A DNA stretch of 64,000 nucleotides from Anniella stebbinsi (taxonomy: Eukaryota; Chordata; Lepidosauria; Squamata; Anniellidae), in contig JARDYH010000002.1 of NCBI GenBank assembly GCA_029215795.1, positions 44,004,001 through 44,068,000 on the forward strand, given 5' to 3'. A program made the translations under genes and the position numbers. The stretch's first letter is position 1. Every line of letters begins with the position of its first letter. Below are positions 41,425-52,797 of this stretch, piece after piece. The notes under the pieces are model-generated. The model did not search any database, was not told the origin of the DNA, and saw only the letters and a list, made by a program, of their open reading frames with translations.

Positions 41425-43200
41425 ATGTTCCCTTCTTTCCCTGAATTTCCTATACATGAGTCTCACAGCACATTAGGGCCTAGATGGGAACTTTGGCTTG
41501 AACGTTTGGAAAATTTATTTCTTGCAATGAAAGAAGATGACCCTACCACCAAAAGGGCAATGTTACTACATTTTGCAGGCAGTGAAGTACACCAAATTTT
41601 CAAAACATTGTCTGAGACTGGAGATAGTGATGATTATGAAAAGGCAAAGCTAGCTCTTACCAAGTATTTTAAACCATACAAAAATACAGACTTTGAACAG
41701 TACACCTTTCGGCAGGCACACCAAAAGGAAGGAGAGAATACTGATGAATATCATACCCGTTTACGTCATCTGGCACGATCCTGTGAATTTGCAAACACAG
41801 ATCATGAGATAAGGGCGCAAATAATACAGGGATGCTCTTCAGCTAAACTTCGAAGGCAAATTTTGCGAGAACCCCAGATGACTCTCACCAAAATACTGGA
41901 CACTGCTCGAGCAAATGAAATGTCAGAAACACATGCTCAGCTAATAGAACAAGGGAGTCAGTCTGCACAAATAGAAACTGCACATGCACTCCAGAAGCAT
42001 TTCAACAAGAATCAGCGAACATATCCTCAAGGTGGCAATGGCAATCAATCTCCTAAAGCCCAGCAAATGTCCATGAAGATAGCACAGGCAACCTGCTACA
42101 ACTGTGGAAGATCCTATCCTCACAGAGGCAATTGCCCTGCCAGAGGTACAATTTGCCATAACTGTGGAAAAAGAAACCACTATGCAAGAGTCTGCAAATC
42201 ACCACAGCTTACACCAAGCATTCACAACCACTCTGCACCACTGCATGTTTCTCCTCTTCCTTCAACACCATGGATGGAAGTCAGTGTTGATTTCTGTGAT
42301 CTCCCTGCTGGAGGACATCTTTTGGTCGTTATTGACGATTACAGCCGTTATCCAGAAGTAGAAACAGTCACTACCACTTCAGCAAATGCTGTCATTCCAA
42401 AATTAGACAAAATTTTCTCCTCTTATGGCATACCTGCTGTTGTCAAAAGTGACAATGGACCACCTTTTCAAAGCCTGCAGTTTGCTCAATTTTCAGACTA
42501 TCTTGGTTTCAAACATCGGAAAATTACTCCTCATTGGCCACAAGCAAATGGGGAAGTTGAGAGATTTATGAGGACCCTGAAGAAAGCCTTACAGATTGCT
42601 ACAGCAAAGGGAACAAATCTGAACCAAGAATTATTTCAATTTCTCCGCAGCTACCGAACCACCCCCCATTGTTCCACTGGTGTGGCACCAGCTACCATAA
42701 TGTTTGGCAGACAGGTGCGGACAAAGCTACCTCAAATAGATGTCCCACTCAAGGATGCACATCTGCGCCAACATGATAATAAGGCAAAACTTGCAATGAA
42801 ACAGTACACTGATCAGCATCAGCGAGCCAGAGTAATACCATTCGAAGTGGGGGACATGGTGCTTGTTAAGAATCTCCAGCCTCGAAACAAACTTTCAATG
42901 CCTTTCTGTCCTGCACCATATCAAATCACAATGATAAATGGCACGATGGTTACTGCACAGAGGAGTACCCATAAAATCACAAGGAATGTTTCACACATTA
43001 AACCACTTCACAACACCCCCCAGACCCAAAGACCTGACTGTGATGATGATCAGTTCACACAGAGTGAACATCCCATCCCATCCACCACTCCTGCAGCACC
43101 AGATCCAGCAACTCTTGGTGTTTCAGATTTGAACTTGCAACGTTACCCAACAAGGACCAGCCGCCATGCTCCAAGCTATTTGCAGGACTATATTACATGA
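41425..43200 (+). CDS. Gag-integrase fusion ORF of the Mag-like element (591 aa)
   Basis: The ATG at 41425 opens an uninterrupted frame. Residues about 10-180 are a Ty3/Gypsy gag capsid (WELWLERLENLFLAM, YTFRQAHQKEGENTDEY, CSSAKLRRQIL). Two cysteine-rich knuckles follow near residues 224-255, the second a canonical CCHC (CHNCGKRNHYARVC). After about 20 residues the sequence becomes integrase: PLPSTPWMEVSVDF with the first Asp, VVIDDYSRYPEVE, KSDNGPPF with the second Asp, and GEVERF with Glu, leaving the DD35E spacing exact. A C-terminal domain with VGDMVLVKN and a Pro/Thr-rich tail ends the protein. Integrase normally follows RNase H, and its H2C2 finger is also gone. The junction lies near 42215-42245. 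The ORF has no stop or frameshift despite LTR divergence. Confidence 0.92.
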   Translation: MFPSFPEFPIHESHSTLGPRWELWLERLENLFLAMKEDDPTTKRAMLLHFAGSEVHQIFKTLSETGDSDDYEKAKLALTKYFKPYKNTDFEQYTFRQAHQKEGENTDEYHTRLRHLARSCEFANTDHEIRAQIIQGCSSAKLRRQILREPQMTLTKILDTARANEMSETHAQLIEQGSQSAQIETAHALQKHFNKNQRTYPQGGNGNQSPKAQQMSMKIAQATCYNCGRSYPHRGNCPARGTICHNCGKRNHYARVCKSPQLTPSIHNHSAPLHVSPLPSTPWMEVSVDFCDLPAGGHLLVVIDDYSRYPEVETVTTTSANAVIPKLDKIFSSYGIPAVVKSDNGPPFQSLQFAQFSDYLGFKHRKITPHWPQANGEVERFMRTLKKALQIATAKGTNLNQELFQFLRSYRTTPHCSTGVAPATIMFGRQVRTKLPQIDVPLKDAHLRQHDNKAKLAMKQYTDQHQRARVIPFEVGDMVLVKNLQPRNKLSMPFCPAPYQITMINGTMVTAQRSTHKITRNVSHIKPLHNTPQTQRPDCDDDQFTQSEHPIPSTTPAAPDPATLGVSDLNLQRYPTRTSRHAPSYLQDYIT

Positions 43201-43364
43201 AAAACTGTTTTGTGAACTATTGAGCTAATTGTTCTTGTTTACGTAATTTGATTTGCATGTGCATTTTTAATATGTGCATTAGTTGTATATTTTCCTTATA
43301 CAGTTGCAGTTTTGTTGTTGTTCAGATACTCTAACTTTATAGCTATGTTGCTGTTTTTCATATT

Positions 43365-43380
43365 TGAAGGAAAGGAGGGA
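43365..43380 (+). other. Polypurine tract of the Mag-like element
   Basis: GAAGGAAAGGAGGGA lies immediately before the TGTAGT start of the 3' LTR. Confidence 0.8.
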
Positions 43381-43607
43381 TGTAGTATTTGTGACAGGCC
43401 CATTCTTTGAGCCAGGCCAGGGTTTATGAATGACCTGCAATTAAGCACAGATAATCCATTCCAGGTTTTGTAGCAGGCTGGCAATGCAAAGGGCAGTCTG
43501 CCTGTAGCTGCCTGCAAAGAAGAAGCAGTACAATAAATGTCTACCTCCTAAGTTTTGTGTGGAACCAGATTCCTACTTCCAAGGGTCCCAGGTCTGTGGA
43601 CACAACA
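43381..43607 (+). repeat. 3' LTR of the Mag-like element
   Basis: It is the counterpart of 40816-41042, and GGTCA follows at 43608-43612. Confidence 0.93.
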
Positions 43608-43724
43608 GGTCACATTAAGGGGTACTCACATTACCGGAGAAAAATTCTTCAGTCTTCAAAGCGGTGTGTGTGGTCTCACACCCTTCTGCCCATCTCTTTC
43701 TGTTTTGTTTTTACAATGAATTTA

Positions 43725-43875
43725 GGGCAAGGCATTGTGGGCGCTGTAGTTCACTCACCCACTTCCTCCTTAGTTCCCCTTTCATTCCCTTGCTTTCAAT
43801 AAGTATAGGGCTAAGCATTGTGGATGTTGTAGTTCACTCGCCCACTTCCTCCTTAGCCCCTCTTTCTTCCCCACC
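43725..43875. repeat. Tandem duplication, two units of about 82 bp
   Basis: AGGGCAAGGCATTGTGGGCG at 43725 and AGGGCTAAGCATTGTGGATG at 43807 start two units that both continue TGTAGTTCACTC and CCCACTTCCTCCTTAG. Confidence 0.8.
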
Positions 43876-44034
43876 AATCAACGGCTAAATATTTGGGCGC
43901 TGGTAAACGAAGCACTGCCCCCATGAATCACAAATGGTAAGGAAGGACACCTTATTTTACTTAAAATGATTTATTAAAAGTAAAAACCGTTGTATATAGG
44001 TGAAGTGAGTTTTAAAAAACCTCAGGTATACAAC

Positions 44035-44135
44035 ATTCAAGGGAGTGCATTATGTGGCCCAAAGAGTTTTTGTAACCCTTATAAAACATTACAAAGCTAG
44101 TGTGTAGATCGGCTCCTAGTCAACTGTTTAACCAG
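44035..44135. repeat. MITE family C, partial copy
   Basis: GGAGTGCATTATGTGGCCC, AACCCTTATAAAACATTACA and AGTGTGTAGATCGGCTCC follow the order of the right part of family C. The left end is lost. Confidence 0.5.
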
Positions 44136-44712
44136 CTCATGGGCCAGGGCATGAGGGGTTTCTCACCAGTTGGGCATCAGGATCAGCTTTGACACCTTTT
44201 AGCTGCTTCTGAAAGGTGACTCCAATCTCATGTTGTTCTGGTTCTTCCTATACTTCCTCATGGTTGCAACAGCTTCTTTTGACAATGGCTGCTGCAGTGC
44301 TCTGATTTCTTGTTTCAGGAATGCTGTTCCCCCCCCCCCCTCCATCTTGCTCATCAGCTCACATTTCCCTCCAAGAAAACAATGAGAGTAACCAGATGAA
44401 TATTTTATAGCATGCTTGTTACTGGCCACTCACGGATTTTCACGGGTCCTTTTCATGTCGCCATCAGCCTCCTTCTGCCCTGAAACTCCTTTTTTATATG
44501 CGATGAAACTTGCCAGCATTTCCTGCTGTGTGCAGGAGAAGCAGCAGGATAAAAACACCCACTGAATGGGCCAGATGGTCGTTGCTTGCTTCCTCTTTCT
44601 TCCTCATGTGAAGAAAGAGGAAACTGTTTGTCCCTATTGTGGGACAGAGGCAGGAGGCAAAGTGACAGTAGGAGAATGCAATTCTACCCCCCCCCCCCAC
44701 CTGATGATGCTC

Positions 44713-44993
44713 AATGGCTGAGTTTGGATGACATTTTAGGCAACCGAGGGGGAAGAGACAACTGTTTGTTGTGTTGATTATTGTGTTGTGTGTGTATATA
44801 TTATGTAACAATGGGGAAAAACAACGGGCTCCGTTGTTTATCGGAGACCCGTTGGTTATAATGAGGCCGGGACTTTCAGCTGTGCAACGGGCAGAGGTGC
44901 AATGTGTCGTATGTCAGGCACCACAAAAATAACGAACCAGCAGTTGACTCTTCCCCCTTCCGTTGCCTAAAGTGTCGTCCAAACTCAGCCAAT
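44713..44993. mobile_element. MITE with inverted repeats of about 45 bp
   Basis: AATGGCTGAGTTTGGATGAC with TTTTAGGCAACCGAGGGGGA at the left is matched at the right by TCCCCCTTCCGTTGCCTAAA and GTCGTCCAAACTCAGCCAAT. The middle is AT-rich with a GT run. A clear target duplication was not found. Confidence 0.8.
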
Positions 44994-45049
44994 GTCTCCC
45001 ACTCCTGATACCCATGTGAACTTCTCTACGCGAGTGGTGAGAAATCCAA

Positions 45050-45870
45050 GGGCAAGACAGAGGGAGCACAGGAGATTAATGTTATATTGTAAATATCTGT
45101 TTGATTTACAGAGATGCAAGCAGAGCATAGAGAATGTTAAAAAAAAAAATTCCAACACCCAGCAGCACAGCCTTTAACCCTGCTTCCCCAAAACAACAGC
45201 ATAGATTTTCAAGCTTACTTCCAGTCCAACTATTTATTTATTTATTAGATTTATACCCCAACTTTCCACCAAGGAAATGGCGCTCAAGGTGGCTAACATT
45301 AATAAGTACCATTAAAAAAACTTAGTTAAAACAAGCATAAAACAAATACATTAAGAAACCAATTAAAATGCAATATTAAATTAATATATATGTTTTTAAA
45401 AATATATCCAGCACCCAACCTAACAGACCAGTTTGAGTAAAAAGTCTTTCTCTGCCAGAAGAAGAAGAGCAGGCGCCACCCTTCATAGTAATCCCAGGGT
45501 AGAACACAATATTAAAACAATAAAATGCAATAAACAATATTAAAACAATAAAATACAACAGTCTAATAAAACCAATAAAATCAGCAGATAGAAACAAATA
45601 CACAGCAGTGATTCAGCCCTATTCATTGACTGCTCATAAATGCTCAATCTTATCCAAACTCAAAGGCACTTCTACCTCTGTGTCTCCGTCTCCTAACTAC
45701 AACTCGACTTCCCCACAAAGCGCTGGTCTGAAACCCCACTCCTGCAGGTAAATTGCCCATTTAGGAAAGCATCACTCCTCCTTAGCTCCCACTGAGGAAA
45801 CATCAACTGATCACCCCTGACTATTAGGAAGCAATCAGCTTAACAATGGATAGTCATCCAACAGCCATAA
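45050..45870. repeat. Repeat family E, copy 2, interrupted by a LINE tail
   Basis: The left part (about 45050-45180) has TTTACAGAGATGCAAGCAGA. The right part (about 45680-45870) has CACTCCTGCAGGTAAATTGC, TTAGCTCCCACTGAGGAAAC and AATCAGCTTAACAATGGAT, matching copy 1 at 40040-40510. A LINE tail occupies 45230-45610. Confidence 0.5.
45230..45610 (-). repeat. L2-type LINE 3' end
   Basis: TTATTTATTTATTAGATTTA, then TACCCCAACTTTCCACCAAG, CAAGGTGGCTAACATT and an A-rich body, is the reverse complement of a LINE 3' end. It is like 49395-49560 in orientation and order. Confidence 0.6.
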
Positions 45871-46149
45871 ATGCCATCTCTATAAGCAATAACTACTCAT
45901 GCATATGTGTTCACGAGTTTAATAGAAAAGAAATGTTTGTTATACACCAGCCATTTACACACACACACACTGCATATATGTAATGCCATTGTTCACTAAG
46001 AGGTGATTGATAGAACACATGTAACACGTGCAGGTTGACTGCATGCTTTTAACACATTTTAAAGAACAATTAATGCATGTAATGCAAGATCTGTTTGTCA
46101 CAATCTATCAAGCACTATGGCAATACATTTATTTTAGTAAAGTTTGTTC

Positions 46150-46614
46150 TAGACCAGGTGTGTCGAATCTGGCTCGGGGGCCAAATTCAATTTTGGAAGA
46201 ACTTGTGGGGGCTGCATTACAGTGGTGGGTGGGGCCAAAGGCAAAAAGGGTATAGTCAGGCAAACAAGGTGGGGCCAAAATCCTCCAGATACCAGCATAT
46301 TTTAGCTGGCTGCCAGGCCAGATCTACACTAAGCAAGATATGGCACTTTGAAAACGGTTTGAAAACGGTATATGGAGTGTGTCCTGGGCCCCAACAGTTG
46401 TCACTACTGCTATAAACCATTTTAAAGCAGTAGTGTAGATCCTGCCTAAGTCTTAGGAGAGGTGTTTCAACCTTTCAGAATGAAGAAAAAATCATGTTCA
46501 AACTGGGAACTCACTAAACGACTGCCAGTCAAGGAAAGGAGCGTGGCCAGCAGATTGGATCTCTGGGTGGTCCAGATTTAGTCCGCAGGTCTAAGGTTCA
46601 ACACCTCTGCTGTA
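46150..46614. repeat. Repeat family G, copy 2, with nested MITE C
   Basis: It starts CCAGGTGTGTCGAATCTGGC and ends TCTAAGGTTCAACACCTCTG, roughly complementary ends. The content matches 35748-35990. A family C MITE at 46317-46446 sits inside it. Confidence 0.55.
46317..46446. mobile_element. MITE family C, copy 3
   Basis: It begins CCAGATCTACACTAAGC, contains GGAGTGTGTCCTGGGCCCC, and ends AAAGCAGTAGTGTAGATC. Confidence 0.75.
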
Positions 46615-47247
46615 GATCATAACTGATTACAAAGAAAGCCATTTCATGGAAGAGATTGCTGTGTGGAGCATGCAATGATTGTAAATTCTGACAGTACTGA
46701 TGACCAGTAGAGGAGGAAAAATACAATGATAAAGACAATTATGGTGCTGTCACAGAAGATCACTGTGTGCCATCCATGTGCTGAAACTGCTTTTTCTTCA
46801 TATAATCTGTTATAAAGTTGTAAAGCTTAGTTAACTGCATTTTAAATCAAAATAAATGAATATACGAACTGTAATGGCAGGCACTGTCTTTGGGAAATCA
46901 TTGCCCCCTCTTGCACCCGAGAGATGTATGGATAATGTTAAAACAACATTCACATTTTATTCAGAATGACTGTTTACTTTCACATGCAAATGTATGCAAA
47001 TGCAATCAAGCAGTTAACCAATGAAAATGGATTATTCACCTAAGATTTCTACCATTTAGGTGACAGTTCTAATCGTTCCATGTGAGTGGAATGATTTCCA
47101 GGAGTACGACATGTGGTCCAAAACATGATTTTGAGAACAGATCATGCTTTCTGAATGTGGACTCAAGTTCAATTTTCTCTGTTTACAAATTTTGCCAGGG
47201 GAAGCTTGTTCATCTAGGTTAATGAGCACTAACTATTGTCTGGGTAT

Positions 47248-47267
47248 AATATATATATATGTGTATG

Positions 47268-47310
<43 letters not shown>
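47248..47310. repeat. (TA)n microsatellite with TG interruptions
   Basis: A TA run is interrupted by GTGTATGTATATG. Confidence 0.95.
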
Positions 47311-47311
<1 letters not shown>

Positions 47312-48244
47312 GTCTGCTCAGTTCTGCAAATAAATGTTATACAGCTCAGTGGGTGGAGGGGAGGGGGAAACGGCAGTTCACAGCCTACAGTATGAATATT
47401 TACAAAGCCGTTTTAATTTTAGAGCCACGATTTCAGCACTAAGGTAGGCTGCATTGAATCCATCTGTTTTTGCAAATGAACGGGAAAGAGGACATTCTTG
47501 AGTTAACTCTGGCAGGTGTTAGGGAAGTGGGTCATTTTGAAAATTGGCATGCGTATGCCCGCTTCATGTTTGTTGTGTTTCCTATCCTGCCAATTAGGCA
47601 TCTGAGGGAGATGCATGTTGGTTCAAGCGGAGAATCAATGACCTGCCTTCCCATATTTGAAAGCATCTGTTTTTCCATTCCACCCCAGTGTTCTTTGGGT
47701 ATGTTTCATGTTGTTCACAGCATTCTTTGGGGAGTAAAAGGTGGCTAGAGGTCAACTTTACAGGGATCAATTTGATATCTCTTTGGGGAGAGAAAAAGAT
47801 GTTGTGGACCCAATTATTACCAATGTAGGTGAAAGATGCTTGGGGAATTCTATTCCCAGCAATGTTAATAATTAATCTGGCAAAGAAAATACTGCTTGTG
47901 CAAAACCGTATGGAAGGTTTGATTAAAATTAAATAGGAATTTTGGGCATAAGATAATATTCCTGAGTTCATGTTTTTCAATTATGTAGTCGATCTGTGTC
48001 ACGAGACACAAAGTCTTTGTGGGTTTGAGGGAGAATGAGCACCAGATTTCTCATTTCTGGAAAGTTTATCTCATTTTATGCTGGGATTACATTACACATA
48101 GCTATTTGGATTATTTCTGGATAGGCTGTTGTAATGTGTCAGAAACTGGCACAGAGAGTTTTAGCTAGCTGTACAAAATGCCAAATTAACTTCCTATAAT
48201 TTTCAATGGTGGCAATAGATAAATGGAACAATACCCAGTAAGCT

Positions 48245-48400
48245 ACACAAATGGCATCTACAACAAAATGTTGCAGTGCAGAATGCTTTTACTCAGTGAT
48301 TCAGCCAGCCAGCCAGCCAGCCATGCCCTCCTCTATGATACTCCATTCTATTCCCCCTCCTATCTACCTTTGCGCGGGGGGAGGGGGGTTCCACCCAAAA
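48245..48400 (+). repeat. Repeat family F, copy 1 (partial)
   Basis: CAACAAAATGTTGCAGTGCAG, CAGCCATGCCCTCCTCTATG and GATACTCCATTCTATTCCCC match 58255-58376. A (CAGC)n expansion lies at about 48303-48322. Confidence 0.6.
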
Positions 48401-49394
48401 TTCAGTGAGCTTTTCCAGGCTACTGAGCATGCTGTTTTGGGGGCTTCCCCTTAGAGTCTTTAGAAAAGATAATATTTTGTACTGCTGTAAACCTTGGAGT
48501 TCCCCTAAGCTTGCTCTCACCTCCCTATTGTGCGTGGGTGGTGCTGTTTTGCAATGACACCCATAGACTGAGCATTAGAAACAGTTATGATCCTGAGGCT
48601 TCCCCATTTAAAGCAATGATATGCAGGCCATCGCTCATATCATCTACAGTGAGTTGTGACAGGCCCAGAGACTCCAGGACTTCAAGCTTGGATTGCAATG
48701 TTTTAACCTGGCAAACTAAAAAAAGTCCAGCCCTTCACCATCTTGTGAGGCAACATGAATAGGGATTTAAAAGGAAGAAGAAGGTCTCACTGCAACTGCA
48801 GTATAAGGTAGAGGTTGTTGTTTTTATATCTAGTCCCATCATTTTAATTATTAAAAGTGGAATTGGAAAACTGGTCTGTAATGTCCAATGGAAATTGTTG
48901 CTCCTCATTTCCCTGCAAAGATTTTCAATTTTCAGAGTGCATACGTATGGCAAATAAAATAGCATTCTTTCTATAAAACAAATTAACATATCCTTATTAG
49001 GTTTCTATTGCATGCTATGCTTGTTTCTGCTCAGTTGCTTTCAAAAGCCCCTTTCCCATCATTAAATACATGTTTTCCACAGACACTCAATTCTTCCTTC
49101 AGAAAAAAATGGGAGGGGGGACATCAGACTTTGTCTCTAATAAATTGTTGACATTACAGACAGAGTTCCTGAAATATGGAAAATCCATAACACGTAAGAG
49201 CAGCAGGGTCATAACTAGCTTCCTGTTCTATGTATGCTAAGGTGGCCACTGATGCATCATCAAAAGAGAGGGCAAACATTTTGCATACATTTTGCAGTTG
49301 TTAAAATAGATGTATAGGTGCAAATATTGAGATAGATATTACTATTTAAATAGATATACAATGCATTTCATCGTAATGTGGAAGGCTGCGAACA

Positions 49395-50155
49395 GGTGAT
49401 TATTATTATTATATTTATTTATATCCCGCCTTTTTCCCCAATAATGGGACTCAAGGTGGCTTACAAATTAAAACATGTACAGTTAAAACAAATAGTGATA
49501 TACAAAAATTAAAAATATAATTATACATGGTACAATTGTAAAATATTTAAAACATTTTAAAACATTTTAAATACACATAATTAAAAATCTGAACTATAAG
49601 CAGTACATCCACAAAGGTCTGAATTGGCCTGCTGAAACAGAAAAGTTTCAGCTTGCTTCTGAAAGCACACCAAGGAGGGAGCCAGTCTAGCTTCCCTGGG
49701 AAGGGAGTTCCAGAGCCCCGGGGCAGCCACTGAGAAGGCCCTCTCCCTTGTTCTCACCAGGCGTGCCTGTGATGGTGGTGGGACGGATAGAAGGGCCTCC
49801 CCCGAGGACCTCAGGGGACGGGCAGGCTCATAAGGGAGAATATGGTCTTTCAGATATCCTGGACCCGAGCCATATAGGGTTTTGTAGGTCATAACCAGCA
49901 CTTTGAATTGTGCCCGGAAACAGACTGGAAGCCAGTGCAGCTGTTTTAACAGGGGAGTTGTATGCTCCCTGCCGCCAGCCCCGGTCAGCAATCTGGTTGC
50001 AGCTCTTTGAACCAGCTGAAGTTTCCGAACACTCTTCAAAGGCAGCCCCACGTAGAGCGCATTAAAATAATCCAAACGGGATGTAACTAAGGCATGTGTC
50101 ACTGTGGCCAGGTCCGACATCTCAAGGTACGGGCACAGCTGGCGCACAAGCTCTG
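49395..50155 (-). mobile_element. L2-clade LINE fragment, 5'-truncated
   Basis: On the minus strand a reverse-transcriptase C-terminus is followed by a 3' end with GCGGGATATAAATAAATATA and (AAT)n. It is a different copy from that at 29303-30745 and has the opposite orientation. Confidence 0.8.
49581..50147 (-). pseudogene. L2-clade LINE reverse transcriptase C-terminus (188 aa)
   Basis: The open frame contains VTHALVTSRLDYFNALYVGL, LHWLPVCFRAQFKVLVMTY, GSGPGYLKDHILPYEP and FSVAAPGLWNSLP, the same motif series as 30100-30526. It lacks the polymerase core and is therefore only a truncated remnant, though still open over its length. Confidence 0.85.
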
Positions 50156-50861
50156 TGACTGCTCAGTCAGCTATCTAGGTGCTAAAACTAACTGTTGCTA
50201 GACAACTTCTTGGCCTCTGCTCCCCCTTCTTGGACAGCATGGACCTGCAAATAGAAGAACCCTTCAAAAGAAAAGTCTGTCCTCTGTAAAATAGGATTTA
50301 TAGCCATCATTCAAAATAGTCCCAGAGCAGTTAATATACCCAGCATAGCCTTGGTTACTGTAGAAAATACTCAGCATAGCCTTGGCTACTGTATTACTTG
50401 CTAGCCATTCTCCTTGGACTAAGCTTTGATGTCAGTCACTGAAGTACATTTGTCACCAATACAAAATAATAGATTGCAGCAATATAATGAATACAGGATG
50501 CCCATTTCAAAATAGAACAAGAAGGGCAAAGGGGCAAAGGATAAATAATAGATATATTCAGTAGAATCACTTTATCATAGATTACACGGGGACAGAATTT
50601 GCCCTGATGTTTTGGCTGTCAGACACCAAGGATAGCTAGTGTTCCAAACAAATGAAAATAAAAGTTGAAAACGTCCTTGCGAAGTGAATTTAGGATTTCA
50701 TTGTTTTTATTATGTCATAGTGAATTGTTATGATTCACTTTGAAGGTAGCACAAATTAGTGTGTGTGTTTTAAAGAAAAGCATAATTTTAGAGAGTAAAA
50801 CGGAAAGCAGATCGATCTGCACATAAAGGCTTTAGAGCTAAATTAAATGGTATAAATGACA

Positions 50862-51186
50862 TAGGCTGACCAGATAAAATCCAGGTCAGGGCTCCTGTAA
50901 CTTTAACAGTTGTAGAGAAAAGGGAATTTCAGCCAGTTTCATTTGTATGCAATTAGTTCCTGGTGAAATCCCCTCTTCATCACAACAGTTAAAGGTGCAG
51001 GCACTATACTAGAGTGACCATATACAAAAGAAGGCAAAAGAAGGCTCCTGCAACTTTAACTGTTGTGATGAAGAGGGAATTCCACCAGGAACTAATTGCA
51101 TACAAATGACACTGGCTGAAATTCCCTTTGCTCTACAACTGTTAAAGTTACAGGAGCCCTGACCTGGATTTTATCTGGTCACCCTA
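50862..51186. mobile_element. hAT-like foldback MITE (family A), intact copy
   Basis: It starts TAGGCTGACCAGATAAAATCC and ends TTTATCTGGTCACCCTA, with perfect 8-bp duplications AAATGACA at 50854-50861 and 51187-51194. The arms of about 150 bp are complementary around a short centre near 51010. Confidence 0.92.
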
Positions 51187-51194
51187 AAATGACA

Positions 51195-52790
51195 TGACAA
51201 CCAATGCTGGGTTGTCACCCTTATTTGTTTCAGGGTGGCTTGTTTTCCCCTTAGTCTGAACTTAGCATGATTTCCTCAGCATGGTTTGTTAACCCTGCAC
51301 AAGTCACCCTGAGAACCCATGGCTTCTTGTTGGCTTGCTCAGAGTGACTTGTTTTCAAAGTGGCTTGTTGTGACATGCGAATCCAGGACAGTGGCTCATG
51401 CATGGCTGGTCAGAAAGGGCTACAGAGCCACCTGGGAAGAGCAGTGAAAAACCTGGTCGCTCCTTGCAATCTCTCGTTCTTTGCCATCCAACCCTCCTCT
51501 GATGCATCCTCAATTTACTCCTGCACATCACCGTCTCCCTGAACAGCAACACCTTTTTTTATCTTTTGTGGAGATTTGCTCAAATTTCATATCCTCCCCT
51601 AAATTTCAGACAGATTTGTGCAAACTCACAGTAACTACTAGTAATGTAGTCACTGAATTCAAGTAGACTTTGATTTTAATATGTGCTGGTGACTAAATCA
51701 GTGAAATAACTGACTCTATTGTTGCTTGAACTGTTGTGTGCTGGCATCTGATAAAACTATTTTAATCATGAAGTTGGAATGATTAAATACACCATAGTTG
51801 CATGCCAAGGTAAATTAAAGGCAGGCAGTTCATTGTTTTTAAATGGTCTATTTCATTTCCAAATGTAAGTTTGATTATCTTAACTGTATTACTTACCAAA
51901 GATTTTTTAAAAGCTTTTATAAAACATTTTACATCCACACATGCCAATTTTACACTTTTTATCCACCTGCCATGATATTACAAAACAAGCTTCTGTCTTC
52001 CTTAGGCTGTAATGTAGAGCCCCCCCCCCCCAATACCCCAGAGGAAAGACATGCAGTGCAGATTTGCAAAGCATGAAGTCCACAATTTTATTGAAAAGCC
52101 CAATCAATGTTCAGCATGACCAGTAGACCCTAATTACAGCAGGGAAGAGACAGGAAATGGCATCTATCCCTGCAATTTCCCCTCTCTAGGCAACTCCATT
52201 CTGGCTGAGAGCCTCACCCCATTTAGAACACATATTCTAAACGTGTGCCAGGATGGGAGGTGCAAGCATCACCATCTCCAAGCAGGTGAACACAGGCAGA
52301 GAATGGAATCAAGCAGAAGATGCTGAAGAGGTGCAGTTGAAGCCCCTTAATCAGATTCTTTTTTGTCAGTTTGTCTGCCAGGTGTTGATGAGCATCATCA
52401 AAGCTCCTGCTCTCTCTCCTTAGAGTTCTTCTTCTTTAAACTGGACTTGGACTGCTCAGCCCTTCCAATAGTGGATGCCTTCAAGTGTGATGTGGATATA
52501 CGGCCACTCTGGGTAGCTGATTTTAGAATGTGTGTTTTGGGAGTCGGAAAAAGCATGAACAATTAGGAATGGGGCTAAACTTATTTGAAGCCATGCAAAA
52601 TTCAAAGAGATTCAAAATTCAAATCCCTCAGACTTTCCAACACTATCCCATTTCTGAAATTTTCCTCCATCCCATTAAGACACACAGTTTCTCAAAGCTA
52701 GGCAACAAAAGGCAGTGGATATCCCTAGCATTATTTCTGATTTAAGGATTCTTGGTTTTATTGAATGTCAAATGCTGAGCAACTTACAGT
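51195..52790. other. Intronic sequence without recognised features
   Basis: A C run lies at 52020-52032. No coding domain or classified repeat was recognised. Confidence 0.4.
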
Positions 52791-52797
52791 ATGACCC

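Larger units (their letters stand above)
40816..43607 (+). mobile_element. Mag-like Ty3/Gypsy element lacking PR-RT-RH (2.8 kb)
   Basis: Two 227-bp LTRs (40816-41042 and 43381-43607) start TGTAGT and end CACAACA, with target duplications GGTCA at 40811-40815 and 43608-43612. A tRNA-Ser-type primer-binding site and a polypurine tract are present. The only ORF joins gag directly to the integrase core, so protease, reverse transcriptase, RNase H and the integrase zinc finger are missing. By eye, the LTRs differ at five positions. The element is plus strand, antisense to EDIL3. Confidence 0.93.
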
